From contig NZ_FTOI01000001.1 of assembly GCF_900156725.1 (NCBI RefSeq), positions 372,001 through 436,000 on the forward strand: a DNA stretch of 64,000 nt, written 5' to 3'. The position numbers and the translations under genes were made by a program. Source of the DNA: Kaistella chaponensis. Lineage in GTDB: Bacteria; Bacteroidota; Bacteroidia; Flavobacteriales; Weeksellaceae. The notes under the pieces were generated by a model. The model was not told the DNA's origin. It did no database searches and was given only the letters and a program-made list of their open reading frames with translations. The first letter of the stretch is position 1; each line of letters starts with the position of its first letter. Positions 8,124-17,601 of the stretch are shown piece by piece.

Positions 8124-10886
8124 ATGGATTACATTCAAAAGCTTAGAATAAAAACCGCTATGATTGTTTATGAACTTGAAAAATCATTAGGTAATTATGT
8201 AATAGAAAATGAAGCAATTCATACTATATCAGACTCCAGCCTCGACTCAATAATTGAAAGAGAAAAAAATAGAGGTTTTGAATTAGAAAAAGATAATTTA
8301 AATTTAATTATTGAGGCTAGTTATTTAGATGAGATCTTTAATTTTGCAATAAACATAACAGAGGGAAGTAGTTTAAATCGGTCAATGATTGGTCTCAAGC
8401 AACTTTGCTCAATTCTTGGGATATTTGACATCCGAAATGCAGTCAGTCACCCAAATCGTCCATTCCCTGATTGTTATTGGTTTAGAGCCGCAACTATAGC
8501 AAGTGATCCTTTAATAGAAAAATTAAATCTAAGTTCAGTACGAAATGCTTTAAATTCAGCTATAGAGGAAAATCTTAATACACCACCTGATGAATGGCTT
8601 CACAATGTTAATTGGGCTATACCGAATACGCTACCGCAATCATTCGATCACGAAATAACTGGTCTTTTAGGACGTGATAAGGAATTTAAAGATTTAGAAA
8701 CTGTCCTTTCAAAAAAGAGGAACAATCTGATAGCTATTGTCGCACCAGGAGGAATTGGCAAAACAGCTTTAGTTCTACAATATTTAAAAGATTTATCGCT
8801 AAATCCAAGCTGGGCTGATAAATTGAGTTCCATAGTTTTCTGCACATTGAAAAATGAAAAATTAACAGCGGATGGAATTGAAGCTATAGATGCTATAGTA
8901 GAAATTGAACAAATAAAAGAAACAATTTTCCATGATCTTTTAAAATTATATTCTGACAAGTATACATTTACGAATTTTGAAGAAGCTGTCGAAATTTTAG
9001 AAGAAGAGAACATACTAATTTGCATAGACAACCTTGAAACACTATTAGTTGATTTTCAAAATGAATTCATTGATTTTAATCAAAGTCTTCCAATTAAATG
9101 GAAATTATTGGTTACTAGTAGAATATCAATTGATTCTGCTACAACGGTTCCTTTAGATCCTCTAGGAAAAAGACATGCAGTTAATCTAAGTAGAAATTAC
9201 TTGAAGAAAAGAGGTGTGGTAGACTTTAAGCAAGAAGATTTAGAAAGAATTGCTGATGCCGCAAATAACAACCCACTGGCAATTAAATTAACAATTGATT
9301 TGTATCTGAAGGGTGGAGATATTAGTAGTTCAATTACCAGATCTCAAAAAGATATTGCATCATTTAGTTATAAAAATCTTATTGAAGCCTTAAAAGAAAA
9401 CTCTATAACAATACTTGAATCAATTTATGCAATTGGTAATCCTACTAAAAATGATTTAATTGACTTTTTAAATATAAATCGAGAGGAGATCATTGAATCA
9501 ATAAACGAGTTATCAAAAACTAGTTTAGTAATACGGTCGACTGATGAATATGGCAATGATACGTATAAACTAAGTGATTCCATCCGTGATTTATTATTAA
9601 TTAATCCGAAAAACATCGAAGTTAGAAATAATATTACCGAAGATATAAAAAAGAGGAAAGCTAAAATTTTAGAGCAAGCGTCAAGAATTAAACAACTTGG
9701 TTTAAATGAGTTTGATGATGATTACATTCCGGAAGATTTAGAACCAAATTCGTATAGTTTGATAACTGATTTAAATAAAGCTTTGTCAAAAGCTTCTATT
9801 ACAAATGTATCTGAGCTAATAAAGTTAAAAGAAAGATTTGCTGAATATTTGCGATTTAAAACTAACGATTGGTTTTTACTTTTTAATTATTCCAGAATAT
9901 TTAGGGAGCTAAAAGATACATCTAATGAACTGCTTTACCTACAGAAAGCGCAAGAATTTAATTCTGGCTCCCCTAAAATTAAGCTAGCTATTGCTCTACG
10001 ATATTTTTATAATAGTGATTACCTAGATGCAATTGAATATTTTGAGCAGTTTATAAATGAGGGCTACGATAATCCTCTAAAATCAAATACTAGATTTAGT
10101 CATTCGATAACAAAACTTTATTATTTATGCTTAATTTACTTAGGAGAATTTGATAAAATTCTAGAAATCACTAGTGATTGGAAAGAGAAAGGAAATTGGT
10201 CAGGTGTAGTAGGTGTTTCAAGGGCCACAGCACTTAAAAGAAAAATTGAATATAAATATTATTCAGTTAACACTAACGAAAAACTGATTAGTGAAATTTT
10301 AGAAATTTTGGATTCAATATTTAAATCTGATGGGTATTTTGATACGGCATGTGTTGAATCAAATAAAATAATAAAAGATTCCGACTTTCTTTTAAAAGAT
10401 AGCTATAACTACTCTTCTGAAATAAAACTTAAATACTTAAACTTCGTATCTAATCATTACTTTAATATAATTAGTAAGTTGAGAAATGAGAATATTAATA
10501 GTAATGATAATCAATTATTTATTAACAATCTTTATGTATATGAAATAACAGATAATCCTATTCGGAGAGTTAAATGGTTTAAACATGAGCAAGAGCCGGA
10601 TATAAGCTACGATTTAGAACATATAGAAGAACTTAAAAATGAAGGTTTTGAGGTTGTTAAGGTATACCATATTCCAGAAGATAGAGGTTATGGTATGTCC
10701 AGTTTTATGTTTGCAGAAAATGATGATAAAAAACAATTTTACTTATCCGTTAATTTCTTAGATGAAGGCTGGAATAGATGGGGTTATATTAAGGAGGGAA
10801 ATAAACTTGCGATAAAATATAGAGAATCTGGAAAAGAAGATAAACCACACCCTGCAACGAAAATCATTGAAATAGATACATATTAA
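8124..10886 (+). CDS. HEPN-STAND NTPase-TPR protein, candidate abortive-infection/antiphage factor
   Basis: 920 residues. Residues 1 to about 165 are helical and contain RNAVSH (R104-H109), the Rx4H signature of HEPN ribonuclease-like domains. An NB-ARC/STAND ATPase follows: Walker A APGGIGKTA (207-215), Walker B ILICIDNLE (297-305), KLLVTSR (327-333) and a GLPL-like NNPLAIKL near 385. Residues about 560-800 look like TPR-type helical repeats (LLYLQKAQEFN, YLDAIEYFEQF). The last 80 residues are beta-rich and weakly OB/cold-shock-like. Such architectures typically sense an invader through the repeats, oligomerise, and then activate the N-terminal effector. The gene stands alone, is more AT-rich than its neighbours, and borders repeats on both sides, which suggests transfer. 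Antiviral function is inferred. Confidence 0.75.
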   Translation: MDYIQKLRIKTAMIVYELEKSLGNYVIENEAIHTISDSSLDSIIEREKNRGFELEKDNLNLIIEASYLDEIFNFAINITEGSSLNRSMIGLKQLCSILGIFDIRNAVSHPNRPFPDCYWFRAATIASDPLIEKLNLSSVRNALNSAIEENLNTPPDEWLHNVNWAIPNTLPQSFDHEITGLLGRDKEFKDLETVLSKKRNNLIAIVAPGGIGKTALVLQYLKDLSLNPSWADKLSSIVFCTLKNEKLTADGIEAIDAIVEIEQIKETIFHDLLKLYSDKYTFTNFEEAVEILEEENILICIDNLETLLVDFQNEFIDFNQSLPIKWKLLVTSRISIDSATTVPLDPLGKRHAVNLSRNYLKKRGVVDFKQEDLERIADAANNNPLAIKLTIDLYLKGGDISSSITRSQKDIASFSYKNLIEALKENSITILESIYAIGNPTKNDLIDFLNINREEIIESINELSKTSLVIRSTDEYGNDTYKLSDSIRDLLLINPKNIEVRNNITEDIKKRKAKILEQASRIKQLGLNEFDDDYIPEDLEPNSYSLITDLNKALSKASITNVSELIKLKERFAEYLRFKTNDWFLLFNYSRIFRELKDTSNELLYLQKAQEFNSGSPKIKLAIALRYFYNSDYLDAIEYFEQFINEGYDNPLKSNTRFSHSITKLYYLCLIYLGEFDKILEITSDWKEKGNWSGVVGVSRATALKRKIEYKYYSVNTNEKLISEILEILDSIFKSDGYFDTACVESNKIIKDSDFLLKDSYNYSSEIKLKYLNFVSNHYFNIISKLRNENINSNDNQLFINNLYVYEITDNPIRRVKWFKHEQEPDISYDLEHIEELKNEGFEVVKVYHIPEDRGYGMSSFMFAENDDKKQFYLSVNFLDEGWNRWGYIKEGNKLAIKYRESGKEDKPHPATKIIEIDTY

Positions 10887-11052
10887 AGCTTATATTGTAT
10901 TAATGAAAACGGATGGTTACGAGAGATATCGAAAGTTAAATCTTTTTTAGTTTAAGCTTCTCAAAAAAAAACTTCCCCCGCTGCCGCGCGATTCCATCGC
11001 GCGCCATCTAATAAAAAATCACCTCCGCAGCCCACACTTCGGAGGTTTCTTT
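10887..11052. other. Intergenic stretch with a GC-rich hairpin
   Basis: No gene is seen. Bases 10985-11003 form a perfect 8-bp stem CGCGCGAT/ATCGCGCG with a 3-base loop, strikingly GC-rich for this genome. The terminator at 11022-11054 follows. Confidence 0.6.
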
Positions 11053-11054
11053 TT
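11022..11054 (+). terminator. Rho-independent terminator
   Basis: Stem CCTCCG/CGGAGG with a 12-base loop, then a T-rich tract. It probably ends transcription from the HEPN-STAND gene. Confidence 0.7.
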
Positions 11055-11059
11055 GCGCT

Positions 11060-11240
11060 GCCAAACCATTCCGCAAACTTCAGAAATCCTTCCGCAAGCG
11101 TTAGAAATCATTGCGCAACTTTCAGAAATCATTCCGCAACTGCAGGAAATGGTTCCGCAACTGTTAGAAATCATTCCGCAAGTGTTAGAAATGGTTCCGC
11201 AAGTGCAGGAAATGGTAAAACAACATTGCGGAATGATTTC
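11060..11240. repeat. 24-bp tandem repeat array (TTCCGCAA..GAAATC type)
   Basis: About seven imperfect copies of a 24-base unit (TCCGCAA-N3-T-N-AGAAATCAT) run from 11069 to about 11218. They end with an inverted copy (ATTGCGGAATGATTTCTG, about 11225-11242) that can fold back on the array. The period is a multiple of three, so a 79-codon open frame (11053-11292, TTG start) reads as an octapeptide repeat xxPQxxEI. I treat that frame as a by-product of the repeat. Confidence 0.75.
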
Positions 11241-11304
11241 TGTAATTGATAATTTGTTTATTCCACTATTTATTTATTATATTTACAATTAAATACATAA
11301 AATA

Positions 11305-12012
11305 ATGGAAAATCCTGAAAACACAAATCCGCAAAGCGGTAATTCTCCTAGAAACCAATATGTTTCCGCAGAACAGTTGATTGCGAAAATGAAAGTCGCT
11401 TTTACCAACGCTAAACAACCCGAAATATTGGCCGAGCTTGGCACTGTAGGCATTACTGAAACCCAGCTGGATGCTCACCTGGCCGATATTACCAACCTGG
11501 AACAGCTGAGCCAGCAACAGATTCAGGAATACGGGGAGCAATTTGCCGCGACCGATCTGTTTAACGAGAAGAAAGCAGCGATCGATACCACCTTTGCCCG
11601 CCACCGTAATCTGGCGAAAATCGCTTTCAAAGGAGACCGACAAGCGAATACTACTTTGGGAATTGACGCTGGACGAAAACAGGCTTTCGCCGCCTGGTTT
11701 CAGCTGGTGAGCAATTTTTATGCGCAGATCCTCGCCAATCCGGATTTCAAAACCAAAGCTGAAGGGGTGAATATTAAAGAGGCAGATATTGCTGCCATGC
11801 AAACTTCCCTGCAAGAAATCGTTGCCGTGAAAAATTCTCAGAAAAAAGAAACCGGCGAGGCACAAAAAGCGACCGATACCCGAGATGCCGCCATTGATGT
11901 TCTTTACCCGAAATACACGGAGCTCATCGCCTTTGCGAAGGTACTTTTCCCCGATGATCAAACTCTGGAAAAACTGGGCATCGTCGTGAAAAGAGAAGGG
12001 GATTTGCTTTAG
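11305..12012 (+). CDS. Hypothetical all-helical protein
   Basis: 235 residues, rich in Ala, Glu, Gln and Lys and predicted almost wholly helical. There is no signal peptide or membrane span. The N-terminus is disordered (ENPENTNPQSGNSPRN). The middle has FARHRNLAKIAFKGDRQANTTLGI and the end LYPKYTELIAFAKVLFPDD. I do not recognise a named domain. GC content is visibly higher than the surroundings. The 24-bp repeat array lies directly upstream, and the start follows it by about 60 bases, so the array may sit in its promoter or leader. A large antisense frame exists but has no support. Confidence 0.65.
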   Translation: MENPENTNPQSGNSPRNQYVSAEQLIAKMKVAFTNAKQPEILAELGTVGITETQLDAHLADITNLEQLSQQQIQEYGEQFAATDLFNEKKAAIDTTFARHRNLAKIAFKGDRQANTTLGIDAGRKQAFAAWFQLVSNFYAQILANPDFKTKAEGVNIKEADIAAMQTSLQEIVAVKNSQKKETGEAQKATDTRDAAIDVLYPKYTELIAFAKVLFPDDQTLEKLGIVVKREGDLL

Positions 12013-12148
12013 GCAGGAGGCGAGAGGCTAGATGCAAGAGGCAAGATGCTTCCTAGAAATTCAATACAATGAAAATACAAATTTTAACGCTCTTGTATTT
12101 ACGGCATACAAAAAATTAAAGAATAAGCTGTTTCTGTGAAAATAATTG

Positions 12149-12201
12149 AACTATTTGGTAAATGCCTTAGATATTCGGCAATTTATCCAAATAGTTTTTT
12201 T
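12149..12201 (+). terminator. Long hairpin with T-tract before the TonB-dependent receptor
   Basis: The arms AACTATTTGGTAAATGCC and GGCAATTTATCCAAATAGTT pair over about 17 bases with two bulges, followed by seven Ts. It could terminate the upstream gene. Alternatively it could act as an attenuator in the receptor leader, ending only 30 bases before its ATG. Confidence 0.65.
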
Positions 12202-12230
12202 ATATTTATTTCAGTAAAAAAATTAAACTT

Positions 12231-14648
12231 ATGAAAATGAAAACAATGAGCAAAAGCTTGCCTATCGTGGCAATTCTGGCGCTAAGTTCAAACGCCTATG
12301 GGCAGGAAAAAGAAAGAGAAAAAACGGTAGAAGAAGTGGTCATTACGACGGGAAGAAGCAAATCGAGAACCGTACTTTCTTCTCCGGTACCAATAGACAA
12401 CGTGTCTGCGGCACAGCTCAAAGCAACCGGACAAACCAGTTTTGACAAAGCGCTTACTTTTGCCATTCCCTCTTTTAACTCTACCCAACAAACAGTTTCA
12501 GATGCAACTGCACATTTCGATCCAGCAGATTTAAGAGGTCTCGGTCCTTCCAGAACTCTTGTATTAATTAATGGTAAAAGAAAAAATCAAAGTGCATTAA
12601 TCTACGTAAACGATACCCCAGGAAAAGGAGAGGTAGGATCTGATATGAAAAGTATTCCCTCTGCTGCCATGCAAAATGTAGAAGTTTTGCGCGATGGTGC
12701 TTCCGCACAATATGGATCTGATGCCATTGCCGGAGTAATCAATGTAATCTTAAAAAATAACGTGAGCAAAGGTGCTTTGAATCTTTTTTCAGGCGTAACT
12801 TCCAAAGGAGATGGTTTTAACTATGGCGCAGATTTCAATACTGGTTTAAAAATAGCAGAAAAAGGAAGCTTAAACATCACCGTGGGTTTGAGCCATCAAA
12901 ATAAAACAAATCGCGCAGGTTCTCCAGGAAAAGACGAGCTTTTTGGGGTAGATGATGCCTGGACCAGAGCCAACCCAACCTTGGGAATGAATGTAGGACA
13001 ACCCATCATGACGTCCGGAAGTATTTTTCTAAACTTAGAATTACCAACCAGCGAACTAGGAAAATTCTACACTTTTGGTGGAACTACAATTAGAAAAGGG
13101 ACCAGTTATGCACTTTATCGTACTCCATATTGGATCCCAACCGATTATGGCTTACTTACCCCAAGTGGTGAAGCTTATAACGGTTTTCAACCAGAATTTC
13201 TAACAGAAGTGTATGACCATAATTTTACTTCAGGTTGGAAAGGCAAGTTGGGGCAATGGAAACTCGATGGAAGTGCTACTTATGGTGCAAGTACCGTTAA
13301 TTATGAAGTTGGCAATACCATCAATACTTCCTTAGGTGCTAATTCTCCTACCAAGTTTAAAGCAGGTGGACATCAGTTTAGCAATATCATTGGTAACATT
13401 GATCTTAGCAGAGACTTTGGAAACGTTTTCGTAGGTTTTGGTGCGGAAGCAAGAAACGAAAATTTTATTGCAAAAGAAGGAGATGAAGCTTCCTATTTTG
13501 AAAGCGGCGCGAGTTCTTTCCCTGGACTACAACCTCAAAATGCCGTAAATGAAAACCGTCAAAATGTTGGTGTTTACTCCACAGTAGGTTGGGATATTAC
13601 GAAGGATTTTTTATTAGAAGGCGCTGTACGTTATGAAAACTTTAGCGATTTTGGTAATAATTTCTCCTGGAAAACAGATGGAAGGTATAAATTTTTAGAT
13701 GATAAATTCGTAGTAAGAGGCTCCGTTTCTACTGGTTTCCGAGCACCTTCATTACATCAAATTTTTTATTCTAATGTTCAAACAAAAATTACAGGCGGAA
13801 CAGTTGCGAACCAAGGAACCTTCAACAATGCTTCTTCGATCATAAGAAATGATCTGGGTGTTGCTAAATTAGATGCTGAAAAATCTTTTAACGTTACCGT
13901 AGGAGTTGCCGTAAAACCAACGAATAACCTTTCTATTACCGCAGATTTCTACAGCATCAAAATAGACAATAGAGTATTGTTTTCAGGAGATATTGGTTAC
14001 AAAACCGGAACTCCTGGTTCACCAAGTCCTACCAATCCTGTAGAACAAATTCTTAGCAGCAATGGAATTACCAGCTTAAAGTTCTTTACCAATGCTGTAA
14101 ATACCATCACTCAAGGAATCGACGTGGTTTTGAACTACAACCATCCAATCAGTACTGGGAAACTGACATTGATGACGGCATACAATTATAATGATACCAA
14201 AATCGATGGTCAAATTGAAGTTCCTACGATTTTGCGAAACAATGGTTATGCTGATAACTTCTTTGATAGAAAGGAACAATCTAGAATTACTTCTGCAAGA
14301 CCGAAGCAAAAAGCGATCATCGGACTTGGTTATGATTGGTCAAAATTCAATGTTAATTTTAACAATACCTACTTCGGAGAAGTGACTTGGAAACATGCAT
14401 CAGATGCAGCAAACGACCAAACCTTCAAAGGTAAAGTGGTTACTGATTTGATTTTGGCATACGATGTAACTAAAAAATTAAAAGTTTCTGGGGTGGTAAA
14501 TAACCTGTTCAATATTTATCCTGATGAAATTGATACCAAAGGTGATGTTTCTACCAATCTTGGAGGTCGTTTCAAATATCCTTGGGAAGTAAACCAATTC
14601 GGATTTAATGGAACTACATTCCTTTTGAATTTGAATTATTCATTCTAA
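12231..14648 (+). CDS. TonB-dependent outer-membrane receptor
   Basis: 805 residues. A signal peptide covers residues 1 to about 25 (SLPIVAILALSSNAYGQ). EKTVEEVVITTGR resembles a TonB-box-like start. The plug domain spans about 35-165 with DLRGLGPSRTLVLINGKRK and NVEVLRDGASAQYGSDAIAGVINVILK. The rest is a 22-strand-type beta-barrel with GFRAPSLHQIF and a final aromatic (LNLNYSF). There is no carboxypeptidase-like N-terminal domain and no SusD partner, so a metal-complex or small-nutrient substrate is more likely than glycan. It imports across the outer membrane with TonB-ExbBD energy. The long hairpin just upstream may regulate it. Confidence 0.92.
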   Translation: MKMKTMSKSLPIVAILALSSNAYGQEKEREKTVEEVVITTGRSKSRTVLSSPVPIDNVSAAQLKATGQTSFDKALTFAIPSFNSTQQTVSDATAHFDPADLRGLGPSRTLVLINGKRKNQSALIYVNDTPGKGEVGSDMKSIPSAAMQNVEVLRDGASAQYGSDAIAGVINVILKNNVSKGALNLFSGVTSKGDGFNYGADFNTGLKIAEKGSLNITVGLSHQNKTNRAGSPGKDELFGVDDAWTRANPTLGMNVGQPIMTSGSIFLNLELPTSELGKFYTFGGTTIRKGTSYALYRTPYWIPTDYGLLTPSGEAYNGFQPEFLTEVYDHNFTSGWKGKLGQWKLDGSATYGASTVNYEVGNTINTSLGANSPTKFKAGGHQFSNIIGNIDLSRDFGNVFVGFGAEARNENFIAKEGDEASYFESGASSFPGLQPQNAVNENRQNVGVYSTVGWDITKDFLLEGAVRYENFSDFGNNFSWKTDGRYKFLDDKFVVRGSVSTGFRAPSLHQIFYSNVQTKITGGTVANQGTFNNASSIIRNDLGVAKLDAEKSFNVTVGVAVKPTNNLSITADFYSIKIDNRVLFSGDIGYKTGTPGSPSPTNPVEQILSSNGITSLKFFTNAVNTITQGIDVVLNYNHPISTGKLTLMTAYNYNDTKIDGQIEVPTILRNNGYADNFFDRKEQSRITSARPKQKAIIGLGYDWSKFNVNFNNTYFGEVTWKHASDAANDQTFKGKVVTDLILAYDVTKKLKVSGVVNNLFNIYPDEIDTKGDVSTNLGGRFKYPWEVNQFGFNGTTFLLNLNYSF

Positions 14649-14678
14649 ATTCAGGAAGAAATTTTTAAATAAAATAAC

Positions 14679-14710
14679 AAAACCACCTCATTTCGAGGTG
14701 GTTTTTATTT
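14679..14710. terminator. Bidirectional terminator between the TonB receptor and pnp
   Basis: AAAACCACCTC, 5-base loop, GAGGTGGTTTT. A and T runs flank both sides, so it serves both convergent genes. Confidence 0.9.
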
Positions 14711-14726
14711 TTAATCCTTAGTTATT

Positions 14727-16946
14727 TTAAGAATTTTGATGGTCGTTATTTTCCGGTCGGTCATCTCTTCGTTGTGGACGATCACCTTGTGGACGATCTT
14801 CTCTAGGTCGGTCACCTTGTGGTCTTTCTTCACGAGCTGGTCGGTCCAACAAAACTTTACGGGAAAGTTTCATTTTCTTACGGTCATCGTAACCCATGAA
14901 TTTCACTTCTACCATATCGCCTTCGTTGTAAGGAACTTTGTCCAAACGTTTCCATTCGATTTCTGAGATGTGAAGTAAACCTTCTGTTCCTTTTGCAATC
15001 GCTACGAATGCTCCGAAATCCATTACTTTCACTACTTTACCGTTGTAAACGCTTCCAACTACAGGAACGAAACAAATTTCGTTGATCGCTGCAATCGTTG
15101 CGTTGATGTTTTCTCTAGAAACACCTGAGATTTCAATTCTTCCGATTTCGCCAATTTCTTCAATCGCGATAACCGTTTCGAAATCTTTCTGCATCGCCTG
15201 AATAATTTTTCCTCCAGGTCCGATGATCGCTCCGATGAAGTCTTTGGAGATTTCCAAAACTTCCATTTTCGGTGCGTGAGGTTTCACGTCATTTCTTGGT
15301 GCATCGATTGTTTTCAACATTTCACCTAGAATATGCAATCTTCCTTCTTTCGATTGAAGTAATGCAGATTCCATGATATCCATAGTTAAACCTTCTACTT
15401 TGATGTCCATTTGACAAGCGGTTATTCCTCTTTCAGTTCCTGTAACTTTGAAATCCATATCACCTAAGTGATCTTCGTCTCCTAAGATATCAGAAAGAAC
15501 GGTGAATTTCCCAGATTTTGCATCGGTAATTAATCCCATTGCAATTCCAGAAACTGGTCTTGTAATTTGTACACCTGCATCCATCAATGCTAAAGTTCCG
15601 GCGCAAACCGTTGCCATAGAAGATGAACCATTAGATTCTAAAATATCAGAAACAATACGAATGGTGTAAGGATTTTCTGTTGGGATCATGTTTGCTAGCG
15701 CACGTTGCGCGAGATTTCCGTGACCAACTTCTCTTCTTGAAGTTCCTCTCAAAGGTCGTGCTTCACCAGTTGAGAAAGGTGGGAAGTTATAATGCAAGAA
15801 GAATTTTTGATCGTAGTTGATTGCAACCGTATCGACCATGTTTGCATCTTTTACAGAACCTAAAGTTACTGCAGTCAAAGATTGAGTTTCCCCTCTTGTA
15901 AAGACTGCAGAACCGTGCGCTCCTGGAAGATAATCAATTTCTGACCAAATCGGACGAATTGTAGAAGGAGTTCTTCCGTCTAATCGAACGCCTTCGTTTA
16001 GGACCATTTGACGCATTGCTTCTTTTTCTACATCGTGGTAGTAAACTTTTGCGAATGGTTTTACAACAGCTAATTCTTCTTCCGAATATTGGGCTAAAAA
16101 TTCTTCTAAAACTGCTTTAAAGTTTTCGCTTCTTTCTTCTTTTGCAGAAGGTGAAGTGGCTACTTTATATACTTTGTCATAAGTTTCTTCCCAAACTTTC
16201 GCGCGAATTTCTTCGTCGTGATTTTCGTGGGAATATTCTCTTTTAATTTTGCTGGCTTCGATTCTTGCAGCTAAACGTTCTTGTGCTTCTACCTGAACTT
16301 TAATTTCTTCGTGCGCGAATTTGATGGCTTCAATCATTTCCTGCTCAGAAATTTCTTTCATTTCGCCTTCTACCATTACGATAGAATCTTTGGTTCCTCC
16401 AACCATCATATCCAAATCAGCTTTTGCAGCATTTTCCATGCTTGGATTTACAGAAAGTTGTCCGTCGATTCTTACGACTCTTACTTCCGACATTGGTCCG
16501 TTGAAAGGAATATCTGAAATTGCGATGGCTGCAGATGCTGCTAAACCAGCTAAAGTTTCTGGCATTACTTCTTTATCATAAGAAATAAGGGAAATCATCA
16601 CCTGAACTTCTGCGTGGAAATCTGAAGGGAAAAGTGGACGCAAAACGCGGTCAACCAATCTCATTGTCAAGATTTCTTCGTCTGAAGGCCTTGCTTCTCT
16701 TCTAAAAAAGTTTCCTGGGATTTTTCCGCCTGCGTAGAATTTTTCTCTGTAATCAACTGTTAAAGGTAGAAAATCTACACCATCTTTGGCTTCTTTACTG
16801 GCTACAACGGTTGCTAAAAGCATTGTTCCGCCACATCTTACGACTACAGAACCATCGGCTTGTTTCGCTAATTTTCCTGTTTCAAGCGTGATTTCACGCC
16901 CATCTTTTAATTGAAATTTTTCAATAATTGCTTGTGGAGCATTCAT
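14727..16946 (-). CDS. pnp: Polyribonucleotide nucleotidyltransferase (PNPase)
   Basis: 739 residues from the ATG at 16946; a GTG seven codons upstream is rejected because it lies in a leader hairpin. Two RNase PH domains are visible ([21 protein letters not shown] and RRETG-type [17 protein letters not shown]), then KH ([13 protein letters not shown]) and S1 ([18 protein letters not shown]). The C-terminus is a low-complexity tail of Arg, Asp, Glu, Pro and Gly repeats ([12 protein letters not shown]). PNPase degrades RNA 3' to 5' by phosphorolysis and is a degradosome partner in many bacteria. rpsO lies upstream on the same strand, the classical rpsO-pnp order, but here a small gene on the other strand interrupts it. 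Confidence 0.97.
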   Translation of the reverse strand: MNAPQAIIEKFQLKDGREITLETGKLAKQADGSVVVRCGGTMLLATVVASKEAKDGVDFLPLTVDYREKFYAGGKIPGNFFRREARPSDEEILTMRLVDRVLRPLFPSDFHAEVQVMISLISYDKEVMPETLAGLAASAAIAISDIPFNGPMSEVRVVRIDGQLSVNPSMENAAKADLDMMVGGTKDSIVMVEGEMKEISEQEMIEAIKFAHEEIKVQVEAQERLAARIEASKIKREYSHENHDEEIRAKVWEETYDKVYKVATSPSAKEERSENFKAVLEEFLAQYSEEELAVVKPFAKVYYHDVEKEAMRQMVLNEGVRLDGRTPSTIRPIWSEIDYLPGAHGSAVFTRGETQSLTAVTLGSVKDANMVDTVAINYDQKFFLHYNFPPFSTGEARPLRGTSRREVGHGNLAQRALANMIPTENPYTIRIVSDILESNGSSSMATVCAGTLALMDAGVQITRPVSGIAMGLITDAKSGKFTVLSDILGDEDHLGDMDFKVTGTERGITACQMDIKVEGLTMDIMESALLQSKEGRLHILGEMLKTIDAPRNDVKPHAPKMEVLEISKDFIGAIIGPGGKIIQAMQKDFETVIAIEEIGEIGRIEISGVSRENINATIAAINEICFVPVVGSVYNGKVVKVMDFGAFVAIAKGTEGLLHISEIEWKRLDKVPYNEGDMVEVKFMGYDDRKKMKLSRKVLLDRPAREERPQGDRPREDRPQGDRPQRRDDRPENNDHQNS

Positions 16947-16963
16947 AAATTTTGTTTGTTTTG

Positions 16964-16981
16964 GCACTCCGTATTGAGTGC
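16964..16981 (-). promoter_or_regulatory. Hairpin in the pnp leader
   Basis: Perfect 6-bp stem GCACTC/GAGTGC with a 6-base loop, ending 17 bases before the pnp ATG. In Enterobacteria pnp is autoregulated through an RNase III-cut leader hairpin. Whether this hairpin plays that part is unknown. Confidence 0.4.
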
Positions 16982-17282
16982 GATTGATTATTTAATCTCT
17001 TTAAATTTTCGTCTGCAAATGTACGGAATTTTTCATTATTTGATTTTATCTTAATGAAGGTAATTTGTTGCTAAAAAATTCTTTTGGGTTTACGACCTGT
17101 TTTGGTCGTTTTAGAAGAGTGCTTTACAAAAAGAATTCCCGAAACCTTTATTGGAAAGCACTTTGAAAAAAGATGATGTGAAAGCGGTTTTTCGTACAGA
17201 ATTTTTTTGATTTAAATTTTTCGGCATACAATTAGATATTGAACTGAACATAAAATAATACTAACATTTAAAATTTAAAATT
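16982..17282. other. Intergenic region between pnp and the GlsB-like gene
   Basis: No supported gene. It has a hairpin ACGACC/GGTCGT at 17092-17109 followed by four Ts. An unsupported short frame without a start codon also lies here. Confidence 0.5.
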
Positions 17283-17525
17283 ATGGGAATTTTATGGACA
17301 TTAATTATCGGTGCAATTGCAGGTTGGTTAGGATCACAAATTTTTAAAGGCGGAAGTCTTGGATTAATCGGAAATATCGTAGTTGGTATTGTCGGTGGAT
17401 TTATTGGGTATTGGTTGTTGGGAGGAAGATTGGGCGATGGAGTAGTCGGCGAAATCTTAACAGGAACAATTGGTGCAATAGTTTTGCTTGCAATAATTAA
17501 CTTGTTTACACGGGGAAAAGTGTAG
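17283..17525 (+). CDS. GlsB/YeaQ/YmgE family (transglycosylase-associated) membrane protein
   Basis: 80 residues, three hydrophobic spans. It opens with LWTLIIGAIAGWLGSQIFKG, then GLIGNIVVGIVGGFIGYWLLG and GTIGAIVLLAIINL. This glycine-rich pattern defines the family (PF04226), a general stress-associated inner-membrane protein of unknown biochemistry. The name transglycosylase-associated is historical. It lies divergent from pnp and convergent with rpsO, separating two genes that are usually adjacent. Confidence 0.88.
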   Translation: MGILWTLIIGAIAGWLGSQIFKGGSLGLIGNIVVGIVGGFIGYWLLGGRLGDGVVGEILTGTIGAIVLLAIINLFTRGKV

Positions 17526-17547
17526 AAACTTTTATCAGATAAAAACA

Positions 17548-17581
17548 AAAAAAGCAACCTCTTTCGAAGTTGCTTTTTTTG
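17548..17581. terminator. Bidirectional terminator between the GlsB-like gene and rpsO
   Basis: AAAAAAAGCAAC and GTTGCTTTTTTT pair across a short loop that itself has a CTT/AAG extension. A and T runs lie on both sides. Confidence 0.85.
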
Positions 17582-17601
17582 TTTTGCTTATAGAAGAAAT
17601 A

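Noticed and set aside
11053..11292. 79-codon plus-strand frame with octapeptide repeats
   Set aside because: TTG start inside a terminator T-run, and content dictated by the 24-bp repeat. Kept as a repeat, not as a gene.
11266..11961. 231-codon minus-strand frame opposite the helical protein
   Set aside because: Composition is Cys/Phe/Ile-rich nonsense, and the plus-strand gene has coherent helical content and a better start.
12231..14648. Calling the TonB-dependent receptor a SusC protein
   Set aside because: No N-terminal carboxypeptidase-like domain and no SusD gene next to it.
17113..17219. Short frame ending KAVFRTEFF between pnp and the GlsB-like gene
   Set aside because: A stop lies just upstream and there is no start codon or ribosome site; about 30 codons of coding-like text is not enough.
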